Source of the DNA: Rhodanobacter sp. | GTDB lineage: Bacteria > Pseudomonadota > Gammaproteobacteria > Xanthomonadales > Rhodanobacteraceae | NCBI GenBank assembly: GCA_040371205.1 | Contig: AP031382.1 | Location: 2,973,562 to 3,037,561 of the forward strand | Length of the DNA: 64,000 bases | Direction of reading: 5' to 3' | Shown: positions 16,872-26,468 of the stretch, in pieces | Numbering within the stretch: position 1 is the stretch's first letter | How the letters are laid out: the number at the start of each line of letters is the position of its first letter | The notes under the pieces: generated by a model | The model's input: only the letters and a program-made list of their open reading frames with translations | Told to the model about the DNA's origin: nothing | Databases searched by the model: none | Translations under genes and position numbers: made by a program

Positions 16872-18133
16872 GCCACGCGCACCTGGCCGTTCATCAGCAG
16901 GGGGAGCAGCCAGTCGCGGAGTTGGGTGAGTTCGTGGTTTTCGTTGGCCGCAACGAGTACGCGTTTGAATAACGGGTCAGCAACTTTGCGGTATGCGTCG
17001 ATCACACTCTTCGACGGCTTCACGAGCAACGTGCCATCGATGGTTGCTTTATTGATGTGTGGCTGTTGCGCGCCGGTTCGCAAATCCATCCAGCGCGGGA
17101 CTTCACGGCACACTGCCGGATACAAATACGAAGATGGGAATTGCGCCGTTTCGAGGATGCCCGCGACCGATTGGTTCGTTGCCGCTGCGATGCCTAGAAT
17201 CGACGGGCGGATGTAGCGAACGATGGAGACGACCACGGTTCCGGCTGGAAGCAATTTTGCCGCAGAATCGCGGATGCCTGCAGCCGAGATCTTTTGTTCG
17301 GAAGTCACGACAGGGAAGCTTGCGGTTTCGCCGGAGCTGAGCCACGGAATGTCGGCACAATCCCAATAATCTGGATTCTTCGTATTTGGCGTTCCGCCGA
17401 GAATCGTCTCGCATGTTTGCCCGATGGCGACAACCTCCCATCCCGCCGGAATCTCGCGCTTGAGGGTGTCGTTCCAGACCATCGCGCCGCCGCTGGACTT
17501 GTAGGGTCGGCCGTGGGCGTCGGGCCTGCCCTGGGCAAAGTCGAAGGGGAAGTCGAACTGCACGAACCAGTAGTCGTAGATCGTCTTCGCCAGCGCCTCC
17601 AGCTCGGCGTTGATGCGGTGGTTGAGGTCGATCTTGGCGTCGAGGGCGGAGAGGACGGCGGCTATCTTTTGCTGCTCCGCCTTGCTGCTGTGAATCCGAA
17701 ACTTCAGCGCGTCGAAGTCTCCCTTGTTCAACAGTGGCAACGCGGTGCTACCTGTCGCCGCATTTCGCAAAGCGCGATAGTTGTTCGTGAGCGTGTAATA
17801 GATGTAGTCAGGCGAGTAATCGTCGCGAACGACGATGGAATTAATTTGCTGGTTCGAGACGCTAGCGACCTTGCACATCGCGACCTTGCCCATGGAGGAG
17901 CCGATGCAAGTCACCAGTACGCTGTTGGGTGGTAGGAGCTTGCCTCTGAGTTTCGCGACGCCGGCTGCTGACAGCCATCGCTCGGTGTGCGCGATGAACT
18001 TTTGATCGAATGAGTCCGAAGGGGTGACAAAAGGTGTAGCGCTACCGAAGTCTCCGGGCGACTCCGAGGACGGCGTTTTCCCAGTAATCGTTTCGCCAAT
18101 CTGCGAAATCGCTGGGGTGATGAATTCATCCAT
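16868..18133 (-). CDS. hsdS: Type I restriction-modification specificity subunit
   Basis: HsdS (421 residues) sets the bipartite DNA target of the HsdR2M2S complex. It has two target-recognition domains (about 1-150 and 222-375), each followed by a conserved helical spacer: 'KAEQQKIAAVLSALDAKIDL' in the centre (151-170) and 'NHELTQLRDWLLPLLMNGQV' at the end. The coding sequence is visibly AT-richer than its neighbours, as expected for exchanged specificity genes. Residues 197-204 (FDFAQGRP) look like an insertion that splits an otherwise standard 'QFDFP..DAHGRPYKSSGG' linker. The start overlaps hsdM by 8 nt (ATGGATGA) and the stop overlaps the next gene. The target sequence cannot be predicted here. 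Confidence 0.93.
   Translation of the reverse strand: MDEFITPAISQIGETITGKTPSSESPGDFGSATPFVTPSDSFDQKFIAHTERWLSAAGVAKLRGKLLPPNSVLVTCIGSSMGKVAMCKVASVSNQQINSIVVRDDYSPDYIYYTLTNNYRALRNAATGSTALPLLNKGDFDALKFRIHSSKAEQQKIAAVLSALDAKIDLNHRINAELEALAKTIYDYWFVQFDFPFDFAQGRPDAHGRPYKSSGGAMVWNDTLKREIPAGWEVVAIGQTCETILGGTPNTKNPDYWDCADIPWLSSGETASFPVVTSEQKISAAGIRDSAAKLLPAGTVVVSIVRYIRPSILGIAAATNQSVAGILETAQFPSSYLYPAVCREVPRWMDLRTGAQQPHINKATIDGTLLVKPSKSVIDAYRKVADPLFKRVLVAANENHELTQLRDWLLPLLMNGQVRVA
17522..17545 (-). repeat. 24-bp in-frame insertion in hsdS resembling a dispersed repeat fragment
   Basis: On the coding strand this segment reads TTCGACTTTGCCCAGGGCAG followed by GCCC and encodes FDFAQGRP. It duplicates the preceding FDF and interrupts the usual HsdS linker between 'QFDFP' and 'DAHGRPYKSS'. 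The peptide is the same as the one I recall from dispersed 'TTCGAC..GCTCAGGGCAGGC' repeats in many proteobacterial genomes. The reading frame is kept. Confidence 0.55.
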
Positions 18134-19763
18134 GCCGCAAGCCTCCAAGCGCCTTGGCAATCTCGCCCTCCAGCTCCCGCGACCGCTCAAACATCCCCGC
18201 CAGATTCGCCTGATACGCCGCCACCTTCGCCGCAAATTGCTCCGGCGTCAGGTCGGCATAGTCGATTCGCACCTCGAAATACTGCCCCGCGCTCAGCGAA
18301 TAATTCTTGGCCGCTATGGCCGCGTGATCCACCACCACCGAGAAATCCTCCACCGCCTCGCGCGCGTTGAAGGTGTCCACGATGCGTTGTTCTTCGGCGT
18401 GGCTGAGCAGGGTCTTCTGGTTCTTGCCCTCTTTGACCTTCTCGCCCAGCGCGGAGGCGTCGATCAGCACCACGCCGTCGCGGTTCGTGGTGTCAAGGAA
18501 CAGGATGGACACGTTGGTGCCGGTGGTGGCGAAGATGTTGCTGGGCATGGAGACCACGCCGGCGATCATCTTTTCGTCCACTAGCTTCTGGCGGATGCGC
18601 AGCTCGATGCCGCTGGCGGCGGTGATGAAGCCGGTGGGCACTACCACCGCCGCTTTGCCGCCGGGCTTGAGGCTGGCGATGATGTGCTGGATGAACAAGA
18701 GGTAGATCGCCATCTTGTCCTTGGCCTTGTTCGGCACCTTGGGGATGCCGGCGAAGAAGCGCGTGGCGTTGGCGTCCGATTCCAGGTCGTCGCGGAAATC
18801 GGAAAAATCCATCTTGAACGGCGGATTGGAGACGATGTAGTCGAACTGGCGCAGCGACTTTCCGACCTTGTGCACCGGGTGCAGGACGGTGTTGCCCTGG
18901 GTGATGTGCGGAATCGAGTGCACCAGCTTGTTGAGCACCAGGTTCAGGCGCAGCAGGCTGGAGGATTTCTGCGAGATGTCCTGCGACCAGATGCTGCAAT
19001 GGTCTTCGCCGATGGCATGGGCCAGCGCCATCAGCAAGGTGCCCGAGCCGGAGGCCGGGTCGTAGCAGGTGACGCTCTGCACCGTGCCGCGCGTATCTTG
19101 CGGCACCAGGATGTCGGCCATGATGGTGGCCACCGCGTGCGGGGTGTAGTACTCGGCGTACTTGCCGCCGTTGTCCTTGTTGTAGTCCTTGATCAGGTAT
19201 TCGAACAGGGCGGCGTAGAAGTCGTACTTCTGCTCGAACAAGCGCTCGAAGCTCACCCCCACCAGCTTGTTGAACAGCGCGCGCACGAAGCCGTCGCGCT
19301 TGTCGGCGCTGCCGGTGACGTATTCGCTGAGGCGGTCGAACAGCGGCACCTTTTCGCCGTCGTCGGTCTGCACCGCGAAGATGTCGTTGTTGGCCACGGC
19401 GATGGCGATCAGGGTGTCGTCCCACAGCCGGGCGAAGCCAGGTTCGCTCTGGCGGTTGAACAGGCGGGGGATCAGCTGGTCGGCGGTGAGACGTGGCGTT
19501 TCCGCAGGCAGCATGTCCTGCAGGTCTTGCTGCGCCGCTTCGGGCAGCGCCTGCCAACCGACGATCCAGTCGTCCACGCCGGCCAGCGCCGGGCAAGCGC
19601 GCTTCATCTCGTAGGCGAACTTGTCGCACAGCAGCTTGTACAGGAAGGTCTGCACGATGATCTTGTATTCGTTGCCGTCGTTGCCGAGGCCGTGGCTGGC
19701 GCACACGGCCTTGAGGCCGTCGATCAGATCGCGGGTCTGTTGCTGGTAGCTGGGTGGGTTCAT
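18126..19763 (-). CDS. hsdM: Type I restriction-modification methyltransferase subunit
   Basis: HsdM (545 residues) methylates adenine N6 in the target and is the core of the R-M complex. An N-terminal helical HsdM_N domain (about 1-180) is followed by the N6-adenine methyltransferase domain. The SAM motif is 'DPASGSG' (235-241) and the catalytic motif is NPPF (313-316). The ATG at 19763 follows the antitoxin/toxin pair by 28 nt and its end overlaps hsdS. The size of the subunits (HsdR about 1,030, HsdM 545, HsdS 421) is closest to type IC systems such as EcoR124, an inference from lengths and motif layout. Confidence 0.95.
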   Translation of the reverse strand: MNPPSYQQQTRDLIDGLKAVCASHGLGNDGNEYKIIVQTFLYKLLCDKFAYEMKRACPALAGVDDWIVGWQALPEAAQQDLQDMLPAETPRLTADQLIPRLFNRQSEPGFARLWDDTLIAIAVANNDIFAVQTDDGEKVPLFDRLSEYVTGSADKRDGFVRALFNKLVGVSFERLFEQKYDFYAALFEYLIKDYNKDNGGKYAEYYTPHAVATIMADILVPQDTRGTVQSVTCYDPASGSGTLLMALAHAIGEDHCSIWSQDISQKSSSLLRLNLVLNKLVHSIPHITQGNTVLHPVHKVGKSLRQFDYIVSNPPFKMDFSDFRDDLESDANATRFFAGIPKVPNKAKDKMAIYLLFIQHIIASLKPGGKAAVVVPTGFITAASGIELRIRQKLVDEKMIAGVVSMPSNIFATTGTNVSILFLDTTNRDGVVLIDASALGEKVKEGKNQKTLLSHAEEQRIVDTFNAREAVEDFSVVVDHAAIAAKNYSLSAGQYFEVRIDYADLTPEQFAAKVAAYQANLAGMFERSRELEGEIAKALGGLRHG

Positions 19764-19791
19764 CGGATCTTGGGAATGTCGGTGGTTCGGT

Positions 19792-20091
19792 TCAGTGGTA
19801 ATCGTCTTCGCGCTGGTGGCGCACGGCGAGGATGGTGACGATGCGTTCGCCTTCGATCTCGTATTGCAGGACATAGCCCGAGTTGCCGAACGACACCAGA
19901 AGCTCGCGCACCAAGGGGTTGTCCGGGTCGACCTTGCGGCAGGTGAAAGGAAACTGTCGCAGCAAGTCGACGCCCTTGACGATGGACGCCAGCGCGCGTC
20001 GCGCCGCGCCGGCGTCCTGCTCCAGCAGAAAGCCGTACAGCCGTTTCAGGTCGTGGCGCGCCGCCGGTGTATAGCGGACTTGCCAGTTCAC
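19792..20091 (-). CDS. Type II toxin, RelE/ParE family
   Basis: A 99-residue protein of the RelE/ParE fold: 'VRYTPAARHDLKRLYGFLLE' at the N-terminus, a central 'LVRELLVSFGNSGYVLQYEI', and a last strand 'VTILAVRHQREDDYH'. Such toxins either cut ribosome-bound mRNA or poison gyrase; the subgroup cannot be decided from sequence. The start overlaps the antitoxin stop as ATGA, the standard coupling of type II modules with the antitoxin first. It lies between hsdR and hsdM on the same strand and was probably inserted into the R-M operon. Confidence 0.88.
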   Translation of the reverse strand: MNWQVRYTPAARHDLKRLYGFLLEQDAGAARRALASIVKGVDLLRQFPFTCRKVDPDNPLVRELLVSFGNSGYVLQYEIEGERIVTILAVRHQREDDYH

Positions 20092-20366
20092 GCCTTGGTC
20101 TTCGCTTTTGCCTCGGCCTCGGCCAGCATCTCGCGCAGCTCGGCATGGACGGTATCGGCGTCGTAGTACACGCCGGTGCGCTTGGCCTCTTCCCGCGAAG
20201 CCAGGCCGCGGGCGATGAACTCGGCCTGCAGGCGACGACGATGGACTTCGTCACGCAGCGACTGCTCCATGAAACTGGACAGGCTCTCGCCGTCGCGGAG
20301 CACGGCCTCGGCCGCCTGGCGCAGCTCGGGGGCGACACGCAGGGGCGGCAAGGTGGCGGTTTTCAT
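20088..20366 (-). CDS. Ribbon-helix-helix type antitoxin (YlcI/YnfO-like)
   Basis: A 92-residue protein with an N-terminal ribbon-helix-helix-like segment ('TLPPLRVAPELRQAAEAVL', then 'SLSSFMEQSLRDEVHRRR') for DNA binding and dimerisation, and a C-terminal charged tail ending in an Ala/Lys-rich helix that would wrap the toxin. The ATG at 20366 is chosen because GAGGA lies 7 nt upstream; an earlier ATG at 20384 has no site. A 22-bp inverted repeat at 20379-20400, just before the ribosome binding site, is a likely operator for autorepression. It is translationally coupled to the downstream toxin. Confidence 0.85.
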   Translation of the reverse strand: MKTATLPPLRVAPELRQAAEAVLRDGESLSSFMEQSLRDEVHRRRLQAEFIARGLASREEAKRTGVYYDADTVHAELREMLAEAEAKAKTKA

Positions 20367-20378
20367 GGCGGCATCCTC

Positions 20379-20408
20379 TTGCATAGCATTTGCGATGCAA
20401 CCCTAGCA
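20379..20408 (-). promoter_or_regulatory. Promoter and operator-like inverted repeat of the toxin-antitoxin pair
   Basis: Positions 20379-20400 form an inverted repeat: arms TTGCATAGCA and TGCGATGCAA, nine of ten positions paired, with a TT centre. On the minus strand an extended -10 box, TGCTAGGGT (20408 to 20400), would start transcription near 20393, inside the repeat. This layout suits repression by the antitoxin. The ribosome binding site begins directly after it. No convincing -35 box was seen. Confidence 0.6.
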
Positions 20409-20439
20409 CGGTCGGCGCCGGGCCACCAGAAACAGCGGC

Positions 20440-23400
20440 TCATCCTCGGTCGAACGGCAGGCGCCCTTGGGATTCGCCCAGGTATTCGCCCACCAGCAGC
20501 CGTTGGATCAGGCGACGGGTATCGGCATCCGGCTCGGGCGGCTTGTCCTGGAAGTGACGCATCACGATGGGCATCACGCTGCGCTCGAAAAACGCCGGGT
20601 TGCCCAGCAGTTCGCGGTTGCCCAGCACCGCGCCGTCCATGTCGCGCTTGATGCCGGCCAGCGCAGCGTGCAGGCGGGTCTGGTTGTCGCCCAGGCGGTG
20701 CGAATCCAGCAGGCGCTTGTGCACGCGCATCAGCTTGCCGTCGCCGCCGTAGCGGGCGGCGAGGTTGGCGTTGGCCTGGTCGAGTGCGCGGGCGTGCTGT
20801 TCGATGCCGCGCAGCGCAGTGATGTTCGCCTGCATCTCCTGCTGGCTCACTTCGCTGAGTTTCTTGGCCTTGAACAGGCGCTCCAGTTCGTCCTTGAGGC
20901 TGATCCACGCCGGGTCCTGCGGATCCTGGGTGGAAGCCAGGGTTTCGCGGGTGCGGCGCAGGATGTCCTTCAGCTCGTCGGCCAGCTTCAGTTCTGCCTC
21001 GCCGATTTTCACGAACTTGAAGATCACGTCCTCCAGCGCCTGGTTGAGCAGGCCGGCGGTGTCGTCGGCATGTTCCAGTTGGCGCTTGAGGTTGAGCGCG
21101 GCCAGCGCGTTCTGCGCTTCGACATGCAGAAGGCGCAGCTTGCGGAAATCGAGCAGGTCCGCGAGTTCCACGTGGCCGCCGAGGCGGATCAGGTTGTACA
21201 GCTCGCGTGCCTGGGTGAGCGCCTTGACGATGGCGAGCAGTTGCTGGCGGTCATGGATCTGGCCAACCTGCTGCGAGAACAACTCGGCGTCGTCCAGCGA
21301 AAAAGCGAACAGCGCCTCGCGGATGGCCTCGATGCCGGCGCGGATCTCGGCCTCGCTCATGAACAGCTGGCTGTAGTGCTCGATCTCGTCGCCCAGTTCG
21401 GCGGTGAGCTCGTCGTAGTAGTCGCGATTGGCCCTGTCGAATTCGGCCTGGATGTCGGCGAAGTCCACCACGTAGCCGTAGCGGAACTGGCCGTAGCGGC
21501 GGTTGACCCGGGTGAGTGCCTGCAGCAGGTTATGGTTCTTGATGACGCGGCCGAAGTAGAGCTTCTTGAGCCGCGGCGCGTCGAAGCCGGTGAGCAGCAT
21601 GTTGTAGACGAACAGCAGGTCGATCCGGCCTTTCTTGTAGGCCTTGACCTGGTCGTCGCGCGACTGCTTGTCGCCCTCGTCGTGCAGGATCAGCGCGGCG
21701 CTGAGCGGGTGCCTGGCGTAACGAGCGGCATCCTCGGCCACGCGATCCTGCCGGTAGACGGCATCGTTGGCCGGCTCGGCCACGCTGGGCTGTTGCTGCC
21801 GCATGATTTGCTGGAACTGGCGATGCAGCTCGCGCGCCTGTTCGGCGCTGTCGCAGATCACCATGCCGCCGATGCTGTCGTCGCCGAAGGTGATACGGGA
21901 CTGCACGAAATCGCTCAGGATGTAGTCGAGCATGGCGCCGACGAAGTGCTTGTGGGCGTACAGCGCCTTGCGCTCGATGCCGCCCTGTTGCACTTCGATG
22001 TGCGCGAGCGCCTGCTGCAGCTCCATCTTGTAGCGGGTGGCGATTTCCTCGCGGATCAGGCGCAGGGTGTAGCCGTCGGCGATGGAGGCGTTGTAGTAGT
22101 ACTTGTGGATGTAGTCGCCGAACAGCGCCTTGGACTGCAACTGCTCGCCGATCAGAGGCGTGCCGGTGAGACCGATCTTGATCGCGCTGCGATCGGACTG
22201 TTCCAGGTTGGCGAGGAAGCTGCCTTTGGGGTTGTAGCTGCGGTGCACCTCGTCGAGGAAGTACACGCGCTGCATGGCAAGGCTGTAGTCCTGCGCAGCG
22301 ACGACGTCCGGATCGTCCTTGAACTTCTGGATGTTGACCACGGTGATCTCGGCCGTGCCACGGTCGTTGCGGGCGGCGCCGCTCTGTTTGATGTCGCGGG
22401 CGAACGCGTCGCGGCTGTCGATCACGTGCACGGTGAGGCCGCGCAGGCGGAATTCGTCGCGCGCCTGCTTGAGCAGATCGAGCCGGTCGACGATGAAATA
22501 GAAGCGCGGCACCTGGCCGCGCCGCTGGAACCAGTCGGTGAGGAAGCGGACGTTGTAATAGGCCAGCGCGGTCTTGCCGCTGCCCTGGGTGTGCCAGACG
22601 ATGCCCTTGCGCACGTCCGCCGCAAGACGCTCGGCAATGGCCAGCGTGGCGAACAGCTGCGGGTAGCGCATCACGTGTTTCTGGATACCCTCTTCCTCGT
22701 CCAGCCAGGCGAAGGCGTATTGCAGGACGAAGGCGAATCGCTGGCGGCTGAACAGCGAGGTGAGCAGGCGGTGGGTCGGCGTGTCGACGGCCTTGTTGCG
22801 CTCGAACTCCGGCGTGCCCTTGATGCTGACGAGGTTGGTATCGGTGAGGACGAAATCCTCGACGGCCACGTCCAGCGGGCCTACCGAAGAAGCCAGTTCC
22901 GCCGCACGTTCCTCGCGGAAGTAATTGAAGTGCGCATCGCCGTAGGTGGATGCGGCGTAGAACGCGCCCTGCACCGGATCAACCTGCGTTTCGTCGTACT
23001 CCATGTTGTTGGAGAACGCCTGTAGCTGGATCAGGTTGAAGAAGTGGCGGAACTTGTGGTTGGCGTGGCGGCGATCCATGCGCCGGCGCTCCTCGAGCAC
23101 GCCGCCGGGATTCATGCGCTTCTTCACCTCGATGATGGCCAGCGGCAGGCCATTGACGAGCAGGGTGATGTCAGGTCGGAAGTTGTCCTCGCCGTTCTCG
23201 AACGGCAATTCGGTGACGGCGTGCCAGCTGTTGTTGTCGAGGTTGTCGAAGTCGATCAGGCGTACACCCGAGCGTGCGGTGAGGCGCCTGTGGAATGCCT
23301 TGCCGAGGTCTTCGTTCTGCAGGTCCAGACGGATCTCATCGAGCAGGCTGGACAGGTCCTGGCGGTGCAGGTCGGGATTGATGCGCAGCAGCGCTGCTTC

Positions 23401-23532
23401 GAAAATCTCCGGAAAAATATTGCTGCGCTCATCGCGACGCGCCTGCTTCAACGACAGGTAGTCGTAGCCCAACCTAGACAGATGCAGCAGAGCCGGAATC
23501 TTGACTCGCGAATCTTCGTTGAAGGTGGTCAA
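20440..23532 (-). CDS. hsdR: Type I restriction-modification restriction/translocase subunit
   Basis: HsdR (1,030 residues) translocates and cuts DNA lacking target methylation. The N-terminal PD-(D/E)XK nuclease is visible as D121 in 'NFRPDITLLV' and E135-V-K137 in 'LAIIEVKKR'. The superfamily 2 motor follows: Walker A 'TQGSGKTAL' (about 317), the DEAD-like box 'FLDEVHRSY' (about 424), motif III 'IGLTGTPL', and motif VI in 'LLQALTRVNRRYG'. The C-terminus is the helical region that binds HsdM. It is the first gene of the locus and full length with no frameshift, so the system looks intact. A 73-nt gap with its own operator separates it from the antitoxin gene. Confidence 0.95.
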   Translation of the reverse strand: MTTFNEDSRVKIPALLHLSRLGYDYLSLKQARRDERSNIFPEIFEAALLRINPDLHRQDLSSLLDEIRLDLQNEDLGKAFHRRLTARSGVRLIDFDNLDNNSWHAVTELPFENGEDNFRPDITLLVNGLPLAIIEVKKRMNPGGVLEERRRMDRRHANHKFRHFFNLIQLQAFSNNMEYDETQVDPVQGAFYAASTYGDAHFNYFREERAAELASSVGPLDVAVEDFVLTDTNLVSIKGTPEFERNKAVDTPTHRLLTSLFSRQRFAFVLQYAFAWLDEEEGIQKHVMRYPQLFATLAIAERLAADVRKGIVWHTQGSGKTALAYYNVRFLTDWFQRRGQVPRFYFIVDRLDLLKQARDEFRLRGLTVHVIDSRDAFARDIKQSGAARNDRGTAEITVVNIQKFKDDPDVVAAQDYSLAMQRVYFLDEVHRSYNPKGSFLANLEQSDRSAIKIGLTGTPLIGEQLQSKALFGDYIHKYYYNASIADGYTLRLIREEIATRYKMELQQALAHIEVQQGGIERKALYAHKHFVGAMLDYILSDFVQSRITFGDDSIGGMVICDSAEQARELHRQFQQIMRQQQPSVAEPANDAVYRQDRVAEDAARYARHPLSAALILHDEGDKQSRDDQVKAYKKGRIDLLFVYNMLLTGFDAPRLKKLYFGRVIKNHNLLQALTRVNRRYGQFRYGYVVDFADIQAEFDRANRDYYDELTAELGDEIEHYSQLFMSEAEIRAGIEAIREALFAFSLDDAELFSQQVGQIHDRQQLLAIVKALTQARELYNLIRLGGHVELADLLDFRKLRLLHVEAQNALAALNLKRQLEHADDTAGLLNQALEDVIFKFVKIGEAELKLADELKDILRRTRETLASTQDPQDPAWISLKDELERLFKAKKLSEVSQQEMQANITALRGIEQHARALDQANANLAARYGGDGKLMRVHKRLLDSHRLGDNQTRLHAALAGIKRDMDGAVLGNRELLGNPAFFERSVMPIVMRHFQDKPPEPDADTRRLIQRLLVGEYLGESQGRLPFDRG

Positions 23533-23650
23533 GACCGGTTCCTGCCCTGGGACGGATCGTTGCGATCATCGGTGGAGACGTCGCCGTGATGTACACCGCC
23601 GACAGTTTATGCTCCAAGTGCTTCCGTCAGCGCAAATCCCCCGACCCGCA
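23533..23650. other. Intergenic region upstream of hsdR
   Basis: This 118-bp gap holds the hsdR control region and the end of sdaA. A 13-bp inverted repeat (GATCG-TTG-CGATC, 23555-23567) lies 23 nt before the hsdR start and could be a small operator or hairpin. No strong promoter match was found. Confidence 0.35.
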
Positions 23651-25033
<1,383 letters not shown>

Positions 25034-25099
25034 GGTTGCGCTGCGTGCGGAAAGGGGAAACCGCTATTCTACGCGGGCATCCGATCCGTTCGCAGGCGC

Positions 25100-25336
25100 A
25101 TGTCCCACTTCACCCTTTATCAGCGTGACTACTGCCACCTCTGCGACCTGGCGCTGGCGGTGATGGCCGAAGCGCAGGCGCCGGAATTCGACAGCGCATG
25201 GGTGGACGACACGCCCGAACTGGAGACGCGCTACGGCACGCGCGTGCCGGTGTTGCGCGACGCGCGCGACGGCCGCGAACTGGACTGGCCGTTCGACGCG
25301 GCAGCGGTGCGGGCGTTCGTCGCCGCCGCGCGCTGA
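25100..25336 (+). CDS. Glutaredoxin-like protein (DUF836 family)
   Basis: A 78-residue thioredoxin-fold protein with a CxxC redox site (C12-H-L-C15 in 'YQRDYCHLCDLAL'), the cis-Pro loop in 'YGTRVPVLRD' and a C-terminal helix. The family is small glutaredoxin-like proteins of unknown partner in proteobacteria. The ATG at 25100 is the only start that gives the short family N-terminus. It is divergent from sdaA and converges on the yceI operon with only 4 bp between stop codons. Confidence 0.85.
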   Translation: MSHFTLYQRDYCHLCDLALAVMAEAQAPEFDSAWVDDTPELETRYGTRVPVLRDARDGRELDWPFDAAAVRAFVAAAR

Positions 25337-25340
25337 ACCT

Positions 25341-25898
25341 TTACTTCGCCGCCAGCACCAGGTGCGCATGCACCTTCACGTCGGCGCCGATCACCGAGGT
25401 GTCGGCGTAGTCGCCGCCGCCCACGCCGAAGTCGAGGCGCTTGAGCGTGCCGTCCACATCCAGCGTGGCGTCCTTGCCCTGCGGCTTGAACACCACCGCG
25501 AGGCTGACCGGCCTGGTCACGCCGCGCAGGGTCAGCTGGCCGTCGGCGACCACCTTGCCGCCGACGCTGCGGAAACCGGTGGTGACGAAGTGCGCCGTGG
25601 GGAATTGCGCCACGTCGAAGAAATCCTTGCCGGGCAGCGCGCCCTGCTGGTCCTTGTCGCTCACCGCGACGCTGGCCATGCTCACGCTGACGTCGAACTT
25701 CGACTGCGCCAGCTGCGCCGGGTCGTAGCTGATCGCGGCATGCCACTGCTTGAAGCTGCCGTCGAAGCTGGCGCCCTGGAAGCTGCCGGTGAAGCCCAGC
25801 GTGCTGGCCGGCTGCACGGCGTAATCGGCGGCGGACGCCGCGCCAGGCAAGGCGAGCGCGAGCAGTGCGCCGGCCGCGAGAAGGGTCATCGTTTTCAT
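25341..25898 (-). CDS. YceI family periplasmic protein, last gene of the yceI-cytochrome b-yceI operon
   Basis: A 185-residue secreted YceI-type lipid-binding barrel. The signal peptide is MKTMTLLAAGALLALALPGA with cleavage shortly after. Family blocks are 'YAVQPASTLGFTGSFQG', 'FFDVAQFPTAHFVTTGF', 'GQLTLRGVTRPVSLAV' and 'LKRLDFGVGGGDYAD'. The ATG at 25898 is used because AAGGAG sits eight nt upstream; the ATG at 25904 is too close to it. It follows the cytochrome b561 gene by 12 nt. In E. coli, yceI is likewise next to a b561 gene, which suggests a shared membrane redox or quinone/isoprenoid-linked role. Confidence 0.92.
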   Translation of the reverse strand: MKTMTLLAAGALLALALPGAASAADYAVQPASTLGFTGSFQGASFDGSFKQWHAAISYDPAQLAQSKFDVSVSMASVAVSDKDQQGALPGKDFFDVAQFPTAHFVTTGFRSVGGKVVADGQLTLRGVTRPVSLAVVFKPQGKDATLDVDGTLKRLDFGVGGGDYADTSVIGADVKVHAHLVLAAK

Positions 25899-25910
25899 CG
25901 GCATCTCTCC

Positions 25911-26468
25911 TTATTTTTGGCGCAGCTTGCCGAACGGCAGCATGCGCCTGAGCACATTGTCCCCGTCGAACACGTGGTGCTTGAGCGCGGCGCCGACATG
26001 CGCCACCAGCACCAGCACGAGGAGCCAGAACAGGTATTCGTGAACGCCATGCGCGAAGTGGCGCAGGTCGTCGTTCTTCGCGGCGAGGCCAGGCAGGTTG
26101 AACAGCTTGAACCACTGCAGCGGCTTGCCGGTCACCGAGTTGAACCACCAACCGGAAAGCGGCAACGCCAACGCCAGCAGATAGAGCAACGCATGCGCGG
26201 CGCGTGCGGCGAGTTGCTGCCAGCGCGGCGCCGGTTCTTCGTGCGGGCGGCCGTCGCCCATGCGCCACGCCAGGCGCAGCAGCATCAGCGCCAGCACGGT
26301 GAGGCCGATCGACTTGTGCAGCGCCAGCCAGTTGATCTTCTGCATCGGATTGCCGGCCAGATCCATGCACAGGCCGAACACGCCGTTGCCGAGGATGGCC
26401 AACGCCACGATCCAGTGGAAGGTCTTGGCGACCGCTCCCCAGCGGGCGGTGTCGCTGCGCAGTTTCAT
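25911..26468 (-). CDS. Cytochrome b561 family protein
   Basis: A 185-residue four-helix di-haem membrane cytochrome of the bacterial b561 (CybB/YceJ) family that can exchange electrons with quinones. Haem-ligand histidines fit the family: His in 'AKTFHWIVALAIL', His in 'ALHKSIGLTVLALML', His in 'AARAAHALLYLLALALPL', and His in 'HGVHEYLFWLL' with a further His in 'VLVAHVGAALKHH'. The ATG overlaps the stop of the upstream yceI gene as ATGA, and another yceI follows, so the three are one operon. Confidence 0.92.
   Translation of the reverse strand: MKLRSDTARWGAVAKTFHWIVALAILGNGVFGLCMDLAGNPMQKINWLALHKSIGLTVLALMLLRLAWRMGDGRPHEEPAPRWQQLAARAAHALLYLLALALPLSGWWFNSVTGKPLQWFKLFNLPGLAAKNDDLRHFAHGVHEYLFWLLVLVLVAHVGAALKHHVFDGDNVLRRMLPFGKLRQK

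Noticed and set aside
18126-20366. Frameshift or gene break between hsdR and hsdM
   Set aside because: The gap is fully explained by the antitoxin and toxin genes; both hsd genes keep complete termini and all expected motifs.
16314-23532. Prophage or integrative element around the R-M locus
   Set aside because: No integrase, transposase, tRNA gene, or flanking direct repeats were seen at either end; the flanks are ordinary housekeeping genes. The locus may still have been acquired, as the AT-richer hsdS suggests.
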